NCBI GenBank assembly: GCA_964592645.1
Contig: CAZQFV010000005.1
Location: 102,379 to 166,378, forward strand
Reading direction: 5' to 3'
DNA length: 64,000 nt
Source: CAZQFV01 sp964592645
Lineage (GTDB): Bacteria; Chloroflexota; Chloroflexia; DTKN01
The position numbers and the translations under genes were made by a program. The first letter of the stretch is position 1. Each line of letters begins with the position of its first letter. A model generated the notes under the pieces. It worked only from the letters and a program-made list of their open reading frames with translations. It ran no database searches and was not told the DNA's origin. Below are positions 1-8,205 of this stretch, piece by piece.

Positions 1-1515
1 AAACTGGATGCCCAGCCCCTGGACGATAGGGGAGTCGAACCACTCCTCGATGGGGCTGTAGAGCTCCAGGAAGGTCCGTCCCTGGCTGTCGCGGGACAGC
101 CCCTGGCCCCGGGCGGGGAGCCCGTCCACCAGGACCAGCACCCGGCCTCCTGTGGGGCCGCGGCGCAGCCGCATCGTCAGGTCGCTGCCCAGGAAGGTGA
201 TCTCCATCCGGCTGGCCGGTTCGCTGCTCTCCAGGTAGGAGCCTGCGCTGACGGTGCCCGTGTACACCGGCTGCCAGTCCCCGCGCCGTTGGACGGGCGG
301 AGCGGTCTCCTCGTACCATCCGGTCTGGGCCGTGTTCAGGGAGGTGGCGGCCTGCTGCACGGCCAGGTAGACGGGCATCGGGGTAAAGTCGACGTTGACC
401 ATACGGAAGTAGTACTCGGCCTTTTGTGGGGGATACTCCCCGCCCTGCCGAAAGTACCAGATGGAAAAGACGCCTGCCCAGGGCCAGTGCTCGCGGGCAT
501 AGCGGATGCCCTGCACGGTCCACTGCGCCTGCTGCTGTTCGCTGACGCGGCCCCAGGGGAACTCCCCCGAGGCCAGGTCGGCCGGCGCGGCGTTCCAGCC
601 GTACTCGTTGAACCAGATGGCCTTGTCGGCGTCCCCGTACTTTTCCATCACCAGGCGCAGCAGTTCGACCCGCCGGAAGTTGTAGCGGCTGGGGTCGGGC
701 GGCTCGTCCGGGGGGGAGTTGAAGCCATAAGCATTGGCCGACATAATGTCAAAGTACGGGGCTGCGCCGGCCTGGTAGAGCTCCTCCAGGAAGGTGAGCT
801 CGCCGACAAAGAGCCGGTTGGGATCGTCGACGGCGCTCACCGCCAGGGGCGCGCAGAGGATCTGGACGTTGGGATCGACCTCCTTGGCCGCCTCGTAGGC
901 CAGGCGCAGGAGGGTGGCATAGGCATCGGGGTCCACGGGGGCGTCGCGCTGCCATTCGTTGTGCAGGTTGGGCTCGTTCCAGACCTGGATATAGTGGATG
1001 CGCCCCCGGTAGTGCCGCACAAAGGTCTGGATAAAGTCGGCGTAGGTGTGGGGGTCCGAAGGCGGGGCCTCGGCGTTGCTGCCCGGGGCGCGGGCCCAGG
1101 CGGGGGGGCGGTCGATCCGGGCGATGACCTGCAGCCCGTACTCCTCGGCCAGGTCGACGATGCGGTCGAACTTGTCCCAACTGCTCTTCTCGTAGCGGTC
1201 GTCCCAGAAGTCGCCCTTGCCGTCTTGCTCGATCTCCGCCCAGGAGAACTGCTGTTTGACCCAGCCGATGCCGGCCTGGTCGATCATCTCGATCGTGCGG
1301 CGCAGCTTCCACTCCTCCACTTCGCGGTCGAGAAAGATGTTGACGCCAAAGGGATCGACGTCGGTGTTGGGGATGGTGGGGGCGTTCCGCTCCGCCGGGG
1401 CCGCCTGGTCCAGGGGGCCCAGGAGGAAAAGGTTCAGCAGGAACCCGCATAGGCTGACCAGCAGGAGCAGGGCCAGGAGCCCCAGACGCCGCGGCGAGCG
1501 ATAGCGACAGGTCAA
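1..1515 (-). CDS. Secreted clan GH-A glycoside hydrolase (GH39/GH5-like), 3' end outside window
   Basis: The frame is open from a TTG at 1515 to the window edge (505 codons, no stop), so the C-terminus is missing. The TTG is preceded by GGAGG at about 5 nt. The N-terminus is basic, then has a hydrophobic segment (residues 11-33) that is a signal peptide or membrane anchor. The catalytic domain is a TIM-barrel type: residues 178-183 read VWNEPN, whose Glu181 fits the clan GH-A acid/base, and WFNEYGW near residue 304 supplies a Glu placed like the nucleophile. The part after about residue 390 looks like a beta-sandwich accessory domain. The likely role is extracytoplasmic cleavage of a plant- or microbe-derived glycan; the substrate cannot be read from the sequence. 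It is divergent from sucC and has its own promoter. Confidence 0.75.
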   Translation of the reverse strand, partial: MTCRYRSPRRLGLLALLLLVSLCGFLLNLFLLGPLDQAAPAERNAPTIPNTDVDPFGVNIFLDREVEEWKLRRTIEMIDQAGIGWVKQQFSWAEIEQDGKGDFWDDRYEKSSWDKFDRIVDLAEEYGLQVIARIDRPPAWARAPGSNAEAPPSDPHTYADFIQTFVRHYRGRIHYIQVWNEPNLHNEWQRDAPVDPDAYATLLRLAYEAAKEVDPNVQILCAPLAVSAVDDPNRLFVGELTFLEELYQAGAAPYFDIMSANAYGFNSPPDEPPDPSRYNFRRVELLRLVMEKYGDADKAIWFNEYGWNAAPADLASGEFPWGRVSEQQQAQWTVQGIRYAREHWPWAGVFSIWYFRQGGEYPPQKAEYYFRMVNVDFTPMPVYLAVQQAATSLNTAQTGWYEETAPPVQRRGDWQPVYTGTVSAGSYLESSEPASRMEITFLGSDLTMRLRRGPTGGRVLVLVDGLPARGQGLSRDSQGRTFLELYSPIEEWFDSPIVQGLGIQF

Positions 1516-1548
1516 AGCGTCCTCCGGAGTACGGCTCGGTGCTTGACC

Positions 1549-1577
1549 ATTATAGCATCGTCGCCCGGGGAACGCAA
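1549..1577 (-). promoter_or_regulatory. Promoter of the glycoside hydrolase gene
   Basis: On the minus strand a TTGCGT (-35, 1572-1577) and a perfect TATAAT (-10, 1549-1554) are 17 bp apart, about 35 nt upstream of the TTG start at 1515. It lies back to back with the sucC promoter, only 5 bp between the two -35 boxes. Confidence 0.7.
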
Positions 1578-1582
1578 CTGAA

Positions 1583-1611
1583 TTGACAACCTTTGTGCCG
1601 TGCTGTACAAT
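1583..1611 (+). promoter_or_regulatory. Promoter of the sucCD-kor operon
   Basis: TTGACA (1583-1588) and TACAAT (1606-1611) are separated by exactly 17 bp. This is a near-consensus sigma70 promoter ending about 60 nt before the sucC start. Confidence 0.85.
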
Positions 1612-1673
1612 AGGGCCGCCCCGGGGTGCCGGGTCGGTTGGTGTCGGCTTCACCGAGCTCAGAGGGGGAATCC

Positions 1674-2807
1674 ATGAAGATCCATGAATACCAGGCCCGC
1701 GAGATCATGGCCCGCTACGGCCTGCCGGTGGTGGGCGGCGACGTGGCCGCGACGCCGGAGGAGGCCCGGGCGATCGCCGAGCGGCTGGGGCGGCCGGTGG
1801 TCGTCAAGGCGCAGGTGCATGTCGGCGGGCGGGGCAAGGTCGGCGGCATCAAGCCGGCCCGGACGCCCGCCGAGGCCGAGGCCGTGGCCGGCCAGATCCT
1901 GGGCATGGACTTGAAGGGCATCCGCGTGCGCCGGGTGATGGTGGCCGAGGCCGTGGAGATCGCCCGCGAGTTCTATATCGGCGTGGTGATGGACCGCGCC
2001 GCCCAACGGGTGGTATTGATGGCCAGTGCCGAGGGCGGCGTGGAGATCGAGACGGTGGCCCGCGAGAGACCGCAGGCCATCCACCGCGTGGCGGCAGACC
2101 CCTTCCTGGGGCTGCGCGACTACCAGGCCCGGGAGATCGCCTTTGGCATGGGGCTTGCCGGGCAGCAGGCCCTCTCCTTGGTGCCCGTCGCGATGGCCCT
2201 CTACCGCCTCTACGTGGAGAACGATGCCACCCTGGCCGAGATCAACCCCCTGGTGATCACCCAGGCCGGCGAGTGGCGGGCGGTGGATAGCAAGATCCTC
2301 TTCGACGACAGCGCCCTGCCGCGCCATCCCGAGTGGGAGGCCCTGCGCGACAGCGCCGCGGAGGAGCCGGCCGAGGTCCAGGCCCGGGCCCACGACCTCT
2401 CCTACGTCAAGCTGGACGGCCAGATCGGCTGCATGGTCAACGGGGCCGGCCTATCCATGGCCACCATGGATACGATCAAGCTCTACGGCGGCGCGCCGGC
2501 CAACTTCCTGGACATCGGCGGCGGCGCCCGCGCGGAAAAGGTCGCCGCGGCGCTGCGCATCATCCTCTCCGACCCCAACGTGCGGGCCGTTTTGCTCAAC
2601 GTCTTTGGCGGCATCACCCGTTGCGACGAGGTGGCGCGGGGCATCGTCGCCGCGCTCCAGGAGGTTCGGCCCCAGGTGCCGATGGTGGCCCGCCTGGTGG
2701 GCACCAACCAGGAGGAGGGGCGGGCGATCCTGGCCGGGGCGAAGATGATCACGGCCGAGACCATGGCCGAGGCCGCGCAAAAGGTCGTTGAGGTGAGCAG
2801 GGGATAA
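1674..2807 (+). CDS. sucC: Succinyl-CoA synthetase beta subunit (ADP-forming)
   Basis: The beta subunit of succinyl-CoA ligase couples cleavage of succinyl-CoA to ATP synthesis, or the reverse. The protein is 377 aa, close to the usual ~385. It opens with the typical MKIHEYQAREIM ATP-grasp start and has the carboxy-terminal ligase domain with GGITRCDEVARGI. I chose ATG 1674 because AGAGGGGG precedes it and the family N-terminus begins there; an upstream in-frame start at 1626 lacks homology. It is first in an operon with sucD and the oxoacid:ferredoxin oxidoreductase genes, which points to succinyl-CoA rather than malate as substrate. Malate-CoA ligase (MtkA) is the main alternative, but no serine-cycle genes are near. 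Confidence 0.93.
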   Translation: MKIHEYQAREIMARYGLPVVGGDVAATPEEARAIAERLGRPVVVKAQVHVGGRGKVGGIKPARTPAEAEAVAGQILGMDLKGIRVRRVMVAEAVEIAREFYIGVVMDRAAQRVVLMASAEGGVEIETVARERPQAIHRVAADPFLGLRDYQAREIAFGMGLAGQQALSLVPVAMALYRLYVENDATLAEINPLVITQAGEWRAVDSKILFDDSALPRHPEWEALRDSAAEEPAEVQARAHDLSYVKLDGQIGCMVNGAGLSMATMDTIKLYGGAPANFLDIGGGARAEKVAAALRIILSDPNVRAVLLNVFGGITRCDEVARGIVAALQEVRPQVPMVARLVGTNQEEGRAILAGAKMITAETMAEAAQKVVEVSRG

Positions 2808-2879
2808 CGCCACGGCCGCCGTGGGCGGGCCGGTGTCGCCTGGTTTGGAAGATGGGTTGTGGTTGAAAAGGAGGCTCCT

Positions 2880-3749
2880 TTGGCCATACTGGTAGATAGC
2901 AACACCCGCCTGGTCGTCCAGGGCATCACCGGCCGCGAGGGCGAGTTCCATGCCCGCCAGATGTTGGCCTATGGCACCCAGGTTGTGGGCGGCACCTCGC
3001 CCGGCAAAGGTGGGATGGACATCGGCGGCATCCCGGTTTTCAACACGGTGGCCGAGGCCGTCCGGGCGACCGGGGCCAACGCCTCGATCATCTATGTCCC
3101 GGCCCGCTTCGCTCCCGACGCGATCTACGAGGCGGTGGATGCCGGCATCGCGTTGGTGGTCTGCATCACCGAGGGCATCCCGACGCTGGATATGGTCCGC
3201 GTCTGCGCCTATGTGCGGGCGCACGGCTCCCGGCTCATCGGCCCCAACTGCCCGGGCGTCATCTCGCCCGGCCAGGCCAAGGTCGGGATCATGCCCGGCC
3301 ACATTCACATGCCCGGCCCCGTGGGGCTGGTCTCGCGCAGCGGCACCCTGACCTACGAGGTGGTGGATGCGCTGACCCAGGCCGGCCTGGGCCAGAGCAC
3401 CTGCGTGGGCATCGGCGGCGACCCGCTCATCGGCACCAACTTCCTGGACGTGCTGCAGCTCTTCCAGGCCGACCCGGCCACCCAGTCCATCGTCCTGATC
3501 GGCGAGATCGGCGGGACCGACGAAGAGCGCGCCGCCCGCTATATCGCCGAGCATGTCTCCAAGCCGGTCGTGGCCTATATCGCCGGCCGCACGGCTCCCG
3601 CCGGCAAGCGCATGGGGCACGCCGGGGCGATCATCGAGGGCGGCGCGGGGACGGCCGCCGAAAAGATCGCCGCCCTCCAGGCGGCCGGGGTGGCCGTGGC
3701 CGAGTACCCGGCCCAGGTGGCCGAGCTGCTGGCGCAGCGCATCCGATAG
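2880..3749 (+). CDS. sucD: Succinyl-CoA synthetase alpha subunit
   Basis: This subunit binds CoA and carries the phosphohistidine. The protein is 289 aa, the normal length. It shows the CoA-binding start (VQGITGREG), GGTSPGKGG, the SRSGTLTYEV segment and GHAGAI, which contains the active-site His near the C-terminus. The start is taken as TTG 2880, because GGAGG sits 5 nt upstream and the family begins M-(A/S)-IL-V-D-x-N-T-R at this point; an in-frame GTG at 2859 would add seven unrelated residues. It follows sucC after a 72-nt gap and is co-directional with the kor genes. Confidence 0.93.
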   Translation: MAILVDSNTRLVVQGITGREGEFHARQMLAYGTQVVGGTSPGKGGMDIGGIPVFNTVAEAVRATGANASIIYVPARFAPDAIYEAVDAGIALVVCITEGIPTLDMVRVCAYVRAHGSRLIGPNCPGVISPGQAKVGIMPGHIHMPGPVGLVSRSGTLTYEVVDALTQAGLGQSTCVGIGGDPLIGTNFLDVLQLFQADPATQSIVLIGEIGGTDEERAARYIAEHVSKPVVAYIAGRTAPAGKRMGHAGAIIEGGAGTAAEKIAALQAAGVAVAEYPAQVAELLAQRIR

Positions 3750-3758
3750 TGCAGAAGG

Positions 3759-3793
3759 CCAATCGCCAATCGTAAATCGCCAATCGCCAATCC
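3759..3793 (+). repeat. Five-unit 7-nt tandem repeat (CCAATCG)
   Basis: Five contiguous 7-nt units read CCAATCG, CCAATCG, TAAATCG, CCAATCG, CCAATCC. They fill almost the whole sucD-to-ferredoxin gap and run directly into the GGAGGT ribosome binding site of the next gene. The same unit recurs on the minus strand inside the lipid kinase gene near 36213-36233. Confidence 0.85.
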
Positions 3794-3804
3794 CGGAGGT
3801 CCCG

Positions 3805-4089
3805 ATGCGCTTCTGGCGACGCCCCTTGGATGAGGGCCAGGTCCTGGTGGAGCACGGCAGGGTGCGGATCATTGCCGAGCGCTGCAAGGGCTGCGGGTTC
3901 TGCATCGAGTTCTGCCCGCTGGACGTGCTGGTTATGTCCGAGGAGTACAACAGCAAGGGATATCACCCGCCCCGCCTGGACCAGCCGGACCGCTGCGTCC
4001 GCTGCGGCCTGTGTGAGATGATCTGCCCGGAGTTTGCCGTGTACGTGCTGCGCGACGAGGAAGGGCCGGCCGTGATGGTCCGGGGTTGA
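3805..4089 (+). CDS. korD: 2-oxoacid:ferredoxin oxidoreductase delta (ferredoxin) subunit
   Basis: A 94-aa protein with two 4Fe-4S motifs: CKGCGFCIEFCP and CVRCGLCEMICP. It carries electrons between the TPP-containing catalytic subunit and external ferredoxin. ATG 3805 follows GGAGG at 6 nt. It is the first of four subunit genes (delta-alpha-beta-gamma) behind sucCD. With succinyl-CoA synthetase upstream, the complex most likely interconverts 2-oxoglutarate and succinyl-CoA plus CO2. The substrate is inferred from context, since ferredoxin subunits do not reveal it. Confidence 0.88.
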   Translation: MRFWRRPLDEGQVLVEHGRVRIIAERCKGCGFCIEFCPLDVLVMSEEYNSKGYHPPRLDQPDRCVRCGLCEMICPEFAVYVLRDEEGPAVMVRG

Positions 4090-4134
4090 GGCGACCGCGC
4101 GGCGCGCCGAACCGGCGGTATCCTGGAGGTGACG

Positions 4135-5280
4135 ATGCCTGGTGATGGGATCCTGGTCGGCGAGCACTTTATCAACGGCGACGTGGCCTGTGCCGAGGGG
4201 GGCATCGCCGCCGGCTGCCGCTTCTTTGCCGGCTACCCCATCACCCCGGCCACGGAGATCGCCGAGCGCATGTCCGAGCGCCTGCCCAAGGTCGGCGGCG
4301 TCTTTATCCAGATGGAGGACGAGATCGCCTCCATGAACGCCATCCTGGGGGCCTCCTGGGCCGGCGTCAAGTCGATGACCGCCACCTCGGGGCCCGGCTT
4401 TTCGCTGATGATGGAGAACCTGGGGCTGGGCGTTATGCTGGAGACCCCCTGTGTCGTGGTGAACGTGCAGCGCGGCGGGCCCTCCACGGGGCTGCCGACG
4501 CTCGTCGGCCAGGCCGACATGATGCAGGCCCGTTGGGGCAGCCACGGCGTCTACGAGGTCATCGCCCTGTCGGCGACTTCCCCCCAGGAGCTCTTCGACA
4601 TCACCATCGTGGCCTTTAACCTGTCGGAAAAGTACCGCACGCCGGTCCTGGTGATGACCGACGAGGCGGTGGGGCACATGACCGAACGGGTGATTATCCC
4701 CCCCGCCGACCGGATCACGCTCTACCCCCGCCGCAAGCCGACACTGCCGCCGGGCGAGTTCAAACCCTACGAGCCCGATGCCGACCTGGTGCCGCCCATG
4801 CCGGTGGCCGGCGAGGGCTATCGCTTCCATGTGACCGGCCTGACCCACGACGAGCGCGGCTACCCCTCGGCGGTTGCCGCCACCCAGGTCCGGACGGTGC
4901 AGCGCCTGGTGGACAAGATCCGCCGCAACGTGGACGACATCATCATCCTGGATGAGGACGGGACGGAGGATGCCGAGGTCGTCGTCGTCTCCTATGGTAT
5001 CTCGGCCCGCGTCTCTTTGTTGCCGGTGCAGCAGGCCCGCGCCCAGGGGCGCAAGGTGGGCATGCTCAAGCTGGTTACGGTGTGGCCCTTCCCGGAGCGG
5101 CGCATCCGCGAGTTGGCCGGGCAGGTCTGCAAGTTTGTCGTGCCCGAGATCAACGCCGGTCAGATCGCCCTGGAGGTCGAGCGCTGCGCCGCCGGCCGGG
5201 CGCGGACCGTCCTCGTGCCGCACATGGGCGGCGACATCATCCACCCCGAGGAAATCCTGCACGCCATCTTGGAGGGCTAA
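4135..5280 (+). CDS. korA: 2-oxoacid (2-oxoglutarate):ferredoxin oxidoreductase alpha subunit
   Basis: A 381-aa protein matching the alpha subunit. It has the pyrimidine-binding domain (FFAGYPITPATEI, MEDEIAS, SGPGFSLMMENLG) and then the transketolase C-terminal-like domain II, with LKLVTVWPFPE near the end. ATG 4135 follows GGAGG by 5 nt; a GTG two codons upstream overlaps that site and is less likely. It works with KorB to bind thiamine diphosphate and oxidatively decarboxylate a 2-oxoacid to the acyl-CoA. Its neighbours (sucCD) favour 2-oxoglutarate. Confidence 0.9.
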   Translation: MPGDGILVGEHFINGDVACAEGGIAAGCRFFAGYPITPATEIAERMSERLPKVGGVFIQMEDEIASMNAILGASWAGVKSMTATSGPGFSLMMENLGLGVMLETPCVVVNVQRGGPSTGLPTLVGQADMMQARWGSHGVYEVIALSATSPQELFDITIVAFNLSEKYRTPVLVMTDEAVGHMTERVIIPPADRITLYPRRKPTLPPGEFKPYEPDADLVPPMPVAGEGYRFHVTGLTHDERGYPSAVAATQVRTVQRLVDKIRRNVDDIIILDEDGTEDAEVVVVSYGISARVSLLPVQQARAQGRKVGMLKLVTVWPFPERRIRELAGQVCKFVVPEINAGQIALEVERCAAGRARTVLVPHMGGDIIHPEEILHAILEG

Positions 5281-5289
5281 GGAGGAAGC

Positions 5290-6297
5290 ATGACGGACCG
5301 CTGGGACCGCGTCGAGCAGCGCCTGCTGACCGAGGCCTACCAATGGGAACCGCCGGAAGCGGTCCAGGGCGAGTTGGAGCGCGGCGAGCGCCATCCCTTT
5401 GACGCCCTGCTGCGCGAAGACCGTATCCCGCATATCTGGTGTCCGGGCTGTGGGCTGGGGGTCGCCCTGACCTGTTTCCTGAGCGCCCTGTTGCAGACCG
5501 ACCTGGACATGGATAAAGTCAGTGTGGTGTCGGGGATCGGCTGTTCGGGCCGCGTGGCCGGCTATGTCCGCCTGGACTCGTTCCACACCACCCACGGGCG
5601 GGCCATCCCGTTCGCCACGGGCCTCAAGCTGGCCAACCCCGATCTCAAGGTGGTGGTGATGTCCGGCGATGGCGACCTGATCGCCATCGGCGGCAACCAC
5701 TTTATCCACGCCGCCCGGCGCAACCTGGATATCACCGTGATCTGTGTGAACAACCTCAACTATGGCATGACCGGCGGCCAGGTGGCGCCGACGACGCCGG
5801 TGGTAGCCCGGACTTCTACCTCCCCCTATGGCAACTATGAGCCGCCCTTCAACCTGCCCTACCTGGCTGTGGCCAGCGGGGCCGTCTATGTCGCCCGCTG
5901 GACGACCCTGCACGTGCGGCAGTTGGAGCGCTCGCTGATCGCCGCGCTGAACAAGCGGGGGTTCTCCTTCGTGGAGGTCATCTCGCCCTGCCCGACCCTC
6001 TACGGCCGCGGCAACCGCCTGGGCAGCGGGCTGGACATGATGCGCTACTACCGTGAAAAGAGCGTCATCCAGCACGGCGCCGACCCCCGCGACGCCGACA
6101 TCTACTTCGGCGGCCCGATCGTCGTCGGCAACTTTGCCGACCTGGACCGCCCCAGCTACCTGGACTTTCGCGACTGGCTGTGGCGCGAGAGCAATTATGG
6201 CAAGAAGCGCGACGAGGTGCTCAAGAAGCTGCAAGGTGGGGAGAGGCCGCGCCGGAGCGAGGATGCCCGCAGCAACCTCGCGCGGCGGCACGAGTAG
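5290..6297 (+). CDS. korB: 2-oxoacid (2-oxoglutarate):ferredoxin oxidoreductase beta subunit
   Basis: A 335-aa thiamine-diphosphate subunit. Diagnostic segments are HIWCPGCGLG near the N-terminus, GIGCSGR, HGRAIPFATG, and the TPP/Mg site GDGD followed about 25 residues later by NNLNYGMTGGQ. The start ATG 5290 lies 9 nt after the korA stop, behind AAGGAGG. The C-terminal 30 residues are charged and variable. Together with KorA it forms the catalytic core that decarboxylates the 2-oxoacid and passes electrons through its own cluster to KorD. Confidence 0.92.
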   Translation: MTDRWDRVEQRLLTEAYQWEPPEAVQGELERGERHPFDALLREDRIPHIWCPGCGLGVALTCFLSALLQTDLDMDKVSVVSGIGCSGRVAGYVRLDSFHTTHGRAIPFATGLKLANPDLKVVVMSGDGDLIAIGGNHFIHAARRNLDITVICVNNLNYGMTGGQVAPTTPVVARTSTSPYGNYEPPFNLPYLAVASGAVYVARWTTLHVRQLERSLIAALNKRGFSFVEVISPCPTLYGRGNRLGSGLDMMRYYREKSVIQHGADPRDADIYFGGPIVVGNFADLDRPSYLDFRDWLWRESNYGKKRDEVLKKLQGGERPRRSEDARSNLARRHE

Positions 6298-6330
6298 GGG
6301 CCGGCGGGATGGCGGCAAGGAGACACGGAT

Positions 6331-6882
6331 ATGGCCAAGACGGAAGTGCGCTTCAGCGGGTTCGGGGGGCAGGGCATCATCCTGGCCGGCTACATCAGCG
6401 GCAAGGCGGCGACGCTCTTTGACAAGCGCAACGCCACCCTGACGCAGAGCTATGGACCCGAGTCGCGCGGCGGCGCCTGCAGCGCCGAGCTGATCGTCTC
6501 CGATGAGGCCATCCTCTATCCCCACCTCATCTGCCCGGATGTGCTGGTGGCCATGTCGCAGCCGGCCTATGAGATGTACAAGGGCCGGCTGGCGGAGAAC
6601 GGGGTGTTGGTTGTCGACTCGGGGCTGGTCGACCCGGGAGAGGTGCCCCCGGGCGTGCGCCTCTTTGCCATCCCGGCCACGCGCCTGGCCGAGGAGATGG
6701 GCCGCAGCGTGGTCGCCAACATCGTCATGTTGGGCTTTTTCACCGCCGTGGCCGGCGTGATCGGCGAGGAGAGCATGCGCCAGGCTATTTTGTCCTCGGT
6801 GCCGGCGGGGACGGAGGAAATGAACACGCGGGCCTTTGAGACCGGGCTGAATTATGGGAAAAAGATCCTGGCCGAGGCCTGA
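6331..6882 (+). CDS. korC: 2-oxoacid (2-oxoglutarate):ferredoxin oxidoreductase gamma subunit
   Basis: A 183-aa gamma subunit, which is the normal length. The signature is GFGGQGIILAG at residues 10-20, followed by QSYGPESRGG and ANIVMLGF. It completes the delta-alpha-beta-gamma set. ATG 6331 has AAGGAG about 8 nt upstream. The last gene of the clear operon, it is followed after 17 nt by a DegV-family gene on the same strand that may be read through. Confidence 0.92.
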   Translation: MAKTEVRFSGFGGQGIILAGYISGKAATLFDKRNATLTQSYGPESRGGACSAELIVSDEAILYPHLICPDVLVAMSQPAYEMYKGRLAENGVLVVDSGLVDPGEVPPGVRLFAIPATRLAEEMGRSVVANIVMLGFFTAVAGVIGEESMRQAILSSVPAGTEEMNTRAFETGLNYGKKILAEA

Positions 6883-6899
6883 TACCCCGGGGGCGTTCG

Positions 6900-7733
6900 A
6901 TGGCACACATCATCAGCGACAGCACCTGCGACCTGAGCCGGGAACTCGTGGCTCGCTTCGGCATCCGGATCGTCCCGATGACCGTGATTCACGACGGCCG
7001 CGAGTACCATGATGGGATAGACCTGGACACGCCGGGGCTCTTTGCCTTGGTGAAGCGGACCGGCCATCTGCCGACCACCGCCGCGCCTTCTGCCGGCGAG
7101 TTCGGGCGCGTTTTCGACGGGGCGTCGGGCGAAGCGCTCTGCATCACCATCTCTTCCAAGCTCTCGGCCGCCAACCAGAACGCGCGTCTGGCGTCTGCCG
7201 AGCGCGCCGGCCGGGTGCGGGTGGTCAATTCGCTCAACCTCTCCACCGGCATCGGCCTGCTCGTGCTCGCGGCCGCCGAGCTCCGCGACCGGGGGAAGAC
7301 GGCGGACGAGATCGAGCAGTCCATCCTCGCCATGGTGCCCAAGGTGCGGACCTCGTTCGTCATCGAGACGATGGAGTACCTCTACAAGGGGGGGCGCTGT
7401 ACCGCCATCCAGGCCCTCGTGGGCGGGCTCCTGAAGATTCGACCGGTCATTGCCGTCCGCCCGGACGGCACGCTGGGGGTCAGGGACAAGGTCCGCGGGA
7501 CGCGCCAGAAGGCGTTGGACACGCTGCTGGCCGACCTGGAGGCCCACCTGCCGGAGCTGGACCGCCATCGCCTCTTTGTCACGCACACCGGCTGCGACGC
7601 CGACGCCGACTATCTGGTGGCGGCGATCCGGCGCATCGCCGCGCCGGACGAGGTCTGCGTGACGGTGGCCGGCGCGGTGATCGCCAGCCACTGCGGGCCG
7701 GACACGATCGGCATCCTCTACCTGCTCAAGTAG
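6900..7733 (+). CDS. DegV family fatty-acid-binding protein (copy 1)
   Basis: A 277-aa DegV protein. These bind a fatty acid in a two-domain fold and hand it to fatty acid kinase FakA for phosphorylation. Seen here: ISDSTCDL at the N-terminus, PTTAAPSAGEF, and YLYKGGRC in the second domain. The start has only a weak ribosome site and sits 17 nt after korC, so it may depend on the upstream operon. Its 3' end overlaps the convergent GNAT gene by 8 bp. No fakA-like kinase is visible nearby. A second DegV lies at 42834-43688. Confidence 0.88.
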   Translation: MAHIISDSTCDLSRELVARFGIRIVPMTVIHDGREYHDGIDLDTPGLFALVKRTGHLPTTAAPSAGEFGRVFDGASGEALCITISSKLSAANQNARLASAERAGRVRVVNSLNLSTGIGLLVLAAAELRDRGKTADEIEQSILAMVPKVRTSFVIETMEYLYKGGRCTAIQALVGGLLKIRPVIAVRPDGTLGVRDKVRGTRQKALDTLLADLEAHLPELDRHRLFVTHTGCDADADYLVAAIRRIAAPDEVCVTVAGAVIASHCGPDTIGILYLLK

Positions 7734-8205
7734 ATGGCAAGTGCTTGGTAAAGATCACCAGATCGTCCCCGACGCGGTAAAAGTCGCGGATGACGGCCTC
7801 CATCTGGTACCCGCAGGAGAGGTAGAAATCGCGGGTCGGCGCATAGTCCGCCGTCCCGGAGGTTTCCACGACCAGCAGATGGCCGCCGAGGCGGATGATC
7901 TCCTCCTCCACCCAGCGCATCAGCTCGCGGCCCAGCCCCTGGCGGCGAAAGTCGGGGTCCACGGCGATCCAGAAGAGGTCGTAGGTGCCCTCGGTGAGGG
8001 CGGTGGGGCCGTAGCAGGCAAAGCCGCCGATGCGTTCCCCGGCGCGGTGGACGATAAAATAGTAGCCGCTGGCGGCGCAGCCCTGGCTCTGGGCGGCGTC
8101 CCACAGCTCCTGGACGGTAGCGACCTCGATGGGGGTAAAGTTGCCGGCGCGCTCGGCGATGCGCACGATGGCCGGGCCGTCTTGCTCGTGGGCCGGTTCG
8201 ATCAC
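7726..8205 (-). CDS. GNAT N-acetyltransferase, last gene of the beta-lysine-type operon
   Basis: A 159-aa GNAT protein with the acetyl-CoA loop RRQGLGRELM (motif A) after DLFWIAVDPDF, and a C-terminal beta segment DFYLSCGYQMEA typical of the fold. It begins with GTG 8205, preceded by AGGAGG, and the GTG overlaps the stop of the upstream ATP-grasp gene as GTGA, so the two are probably translationally coupled. In the AblA/AblB pathway a GNAT enzyme acetylates beta-lysine made by the aminomutase, and this gene sits in the same operon as such an aminomutase. I infer that it caps the operon's product; the acceptor is not shown by the sequence. Confidence 0.82.
   Translation of the reverse strand: MIEPAHEQDGPAIVRIAERAGNFTPIEVATVQELWDAAQSQGCAASGYYFIVHRAGERIGGFACYGPTALTEGTYDLFWIAVDPDFRRQGLGRELMRWVEEEIIRLGGHLLVVETSGTADYAPTRDFYLSCGYQMEAVIRDFYRVGDDLVIFTKHLPST

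Noticed and set aside
3759..3793. CRISPR array
   Set aside because: The 7-nt units are contiguous with no spacers. The same applies to 57374-57415.
3631..6906. A 1091-codon open frame on the minus strand opposite the kor genes
   Set aside because: Antisense to four recognised enzymes; the translation is His/Asp/Gly-rich low complexity. Long shadow frames are expected in GC-rich DNA.
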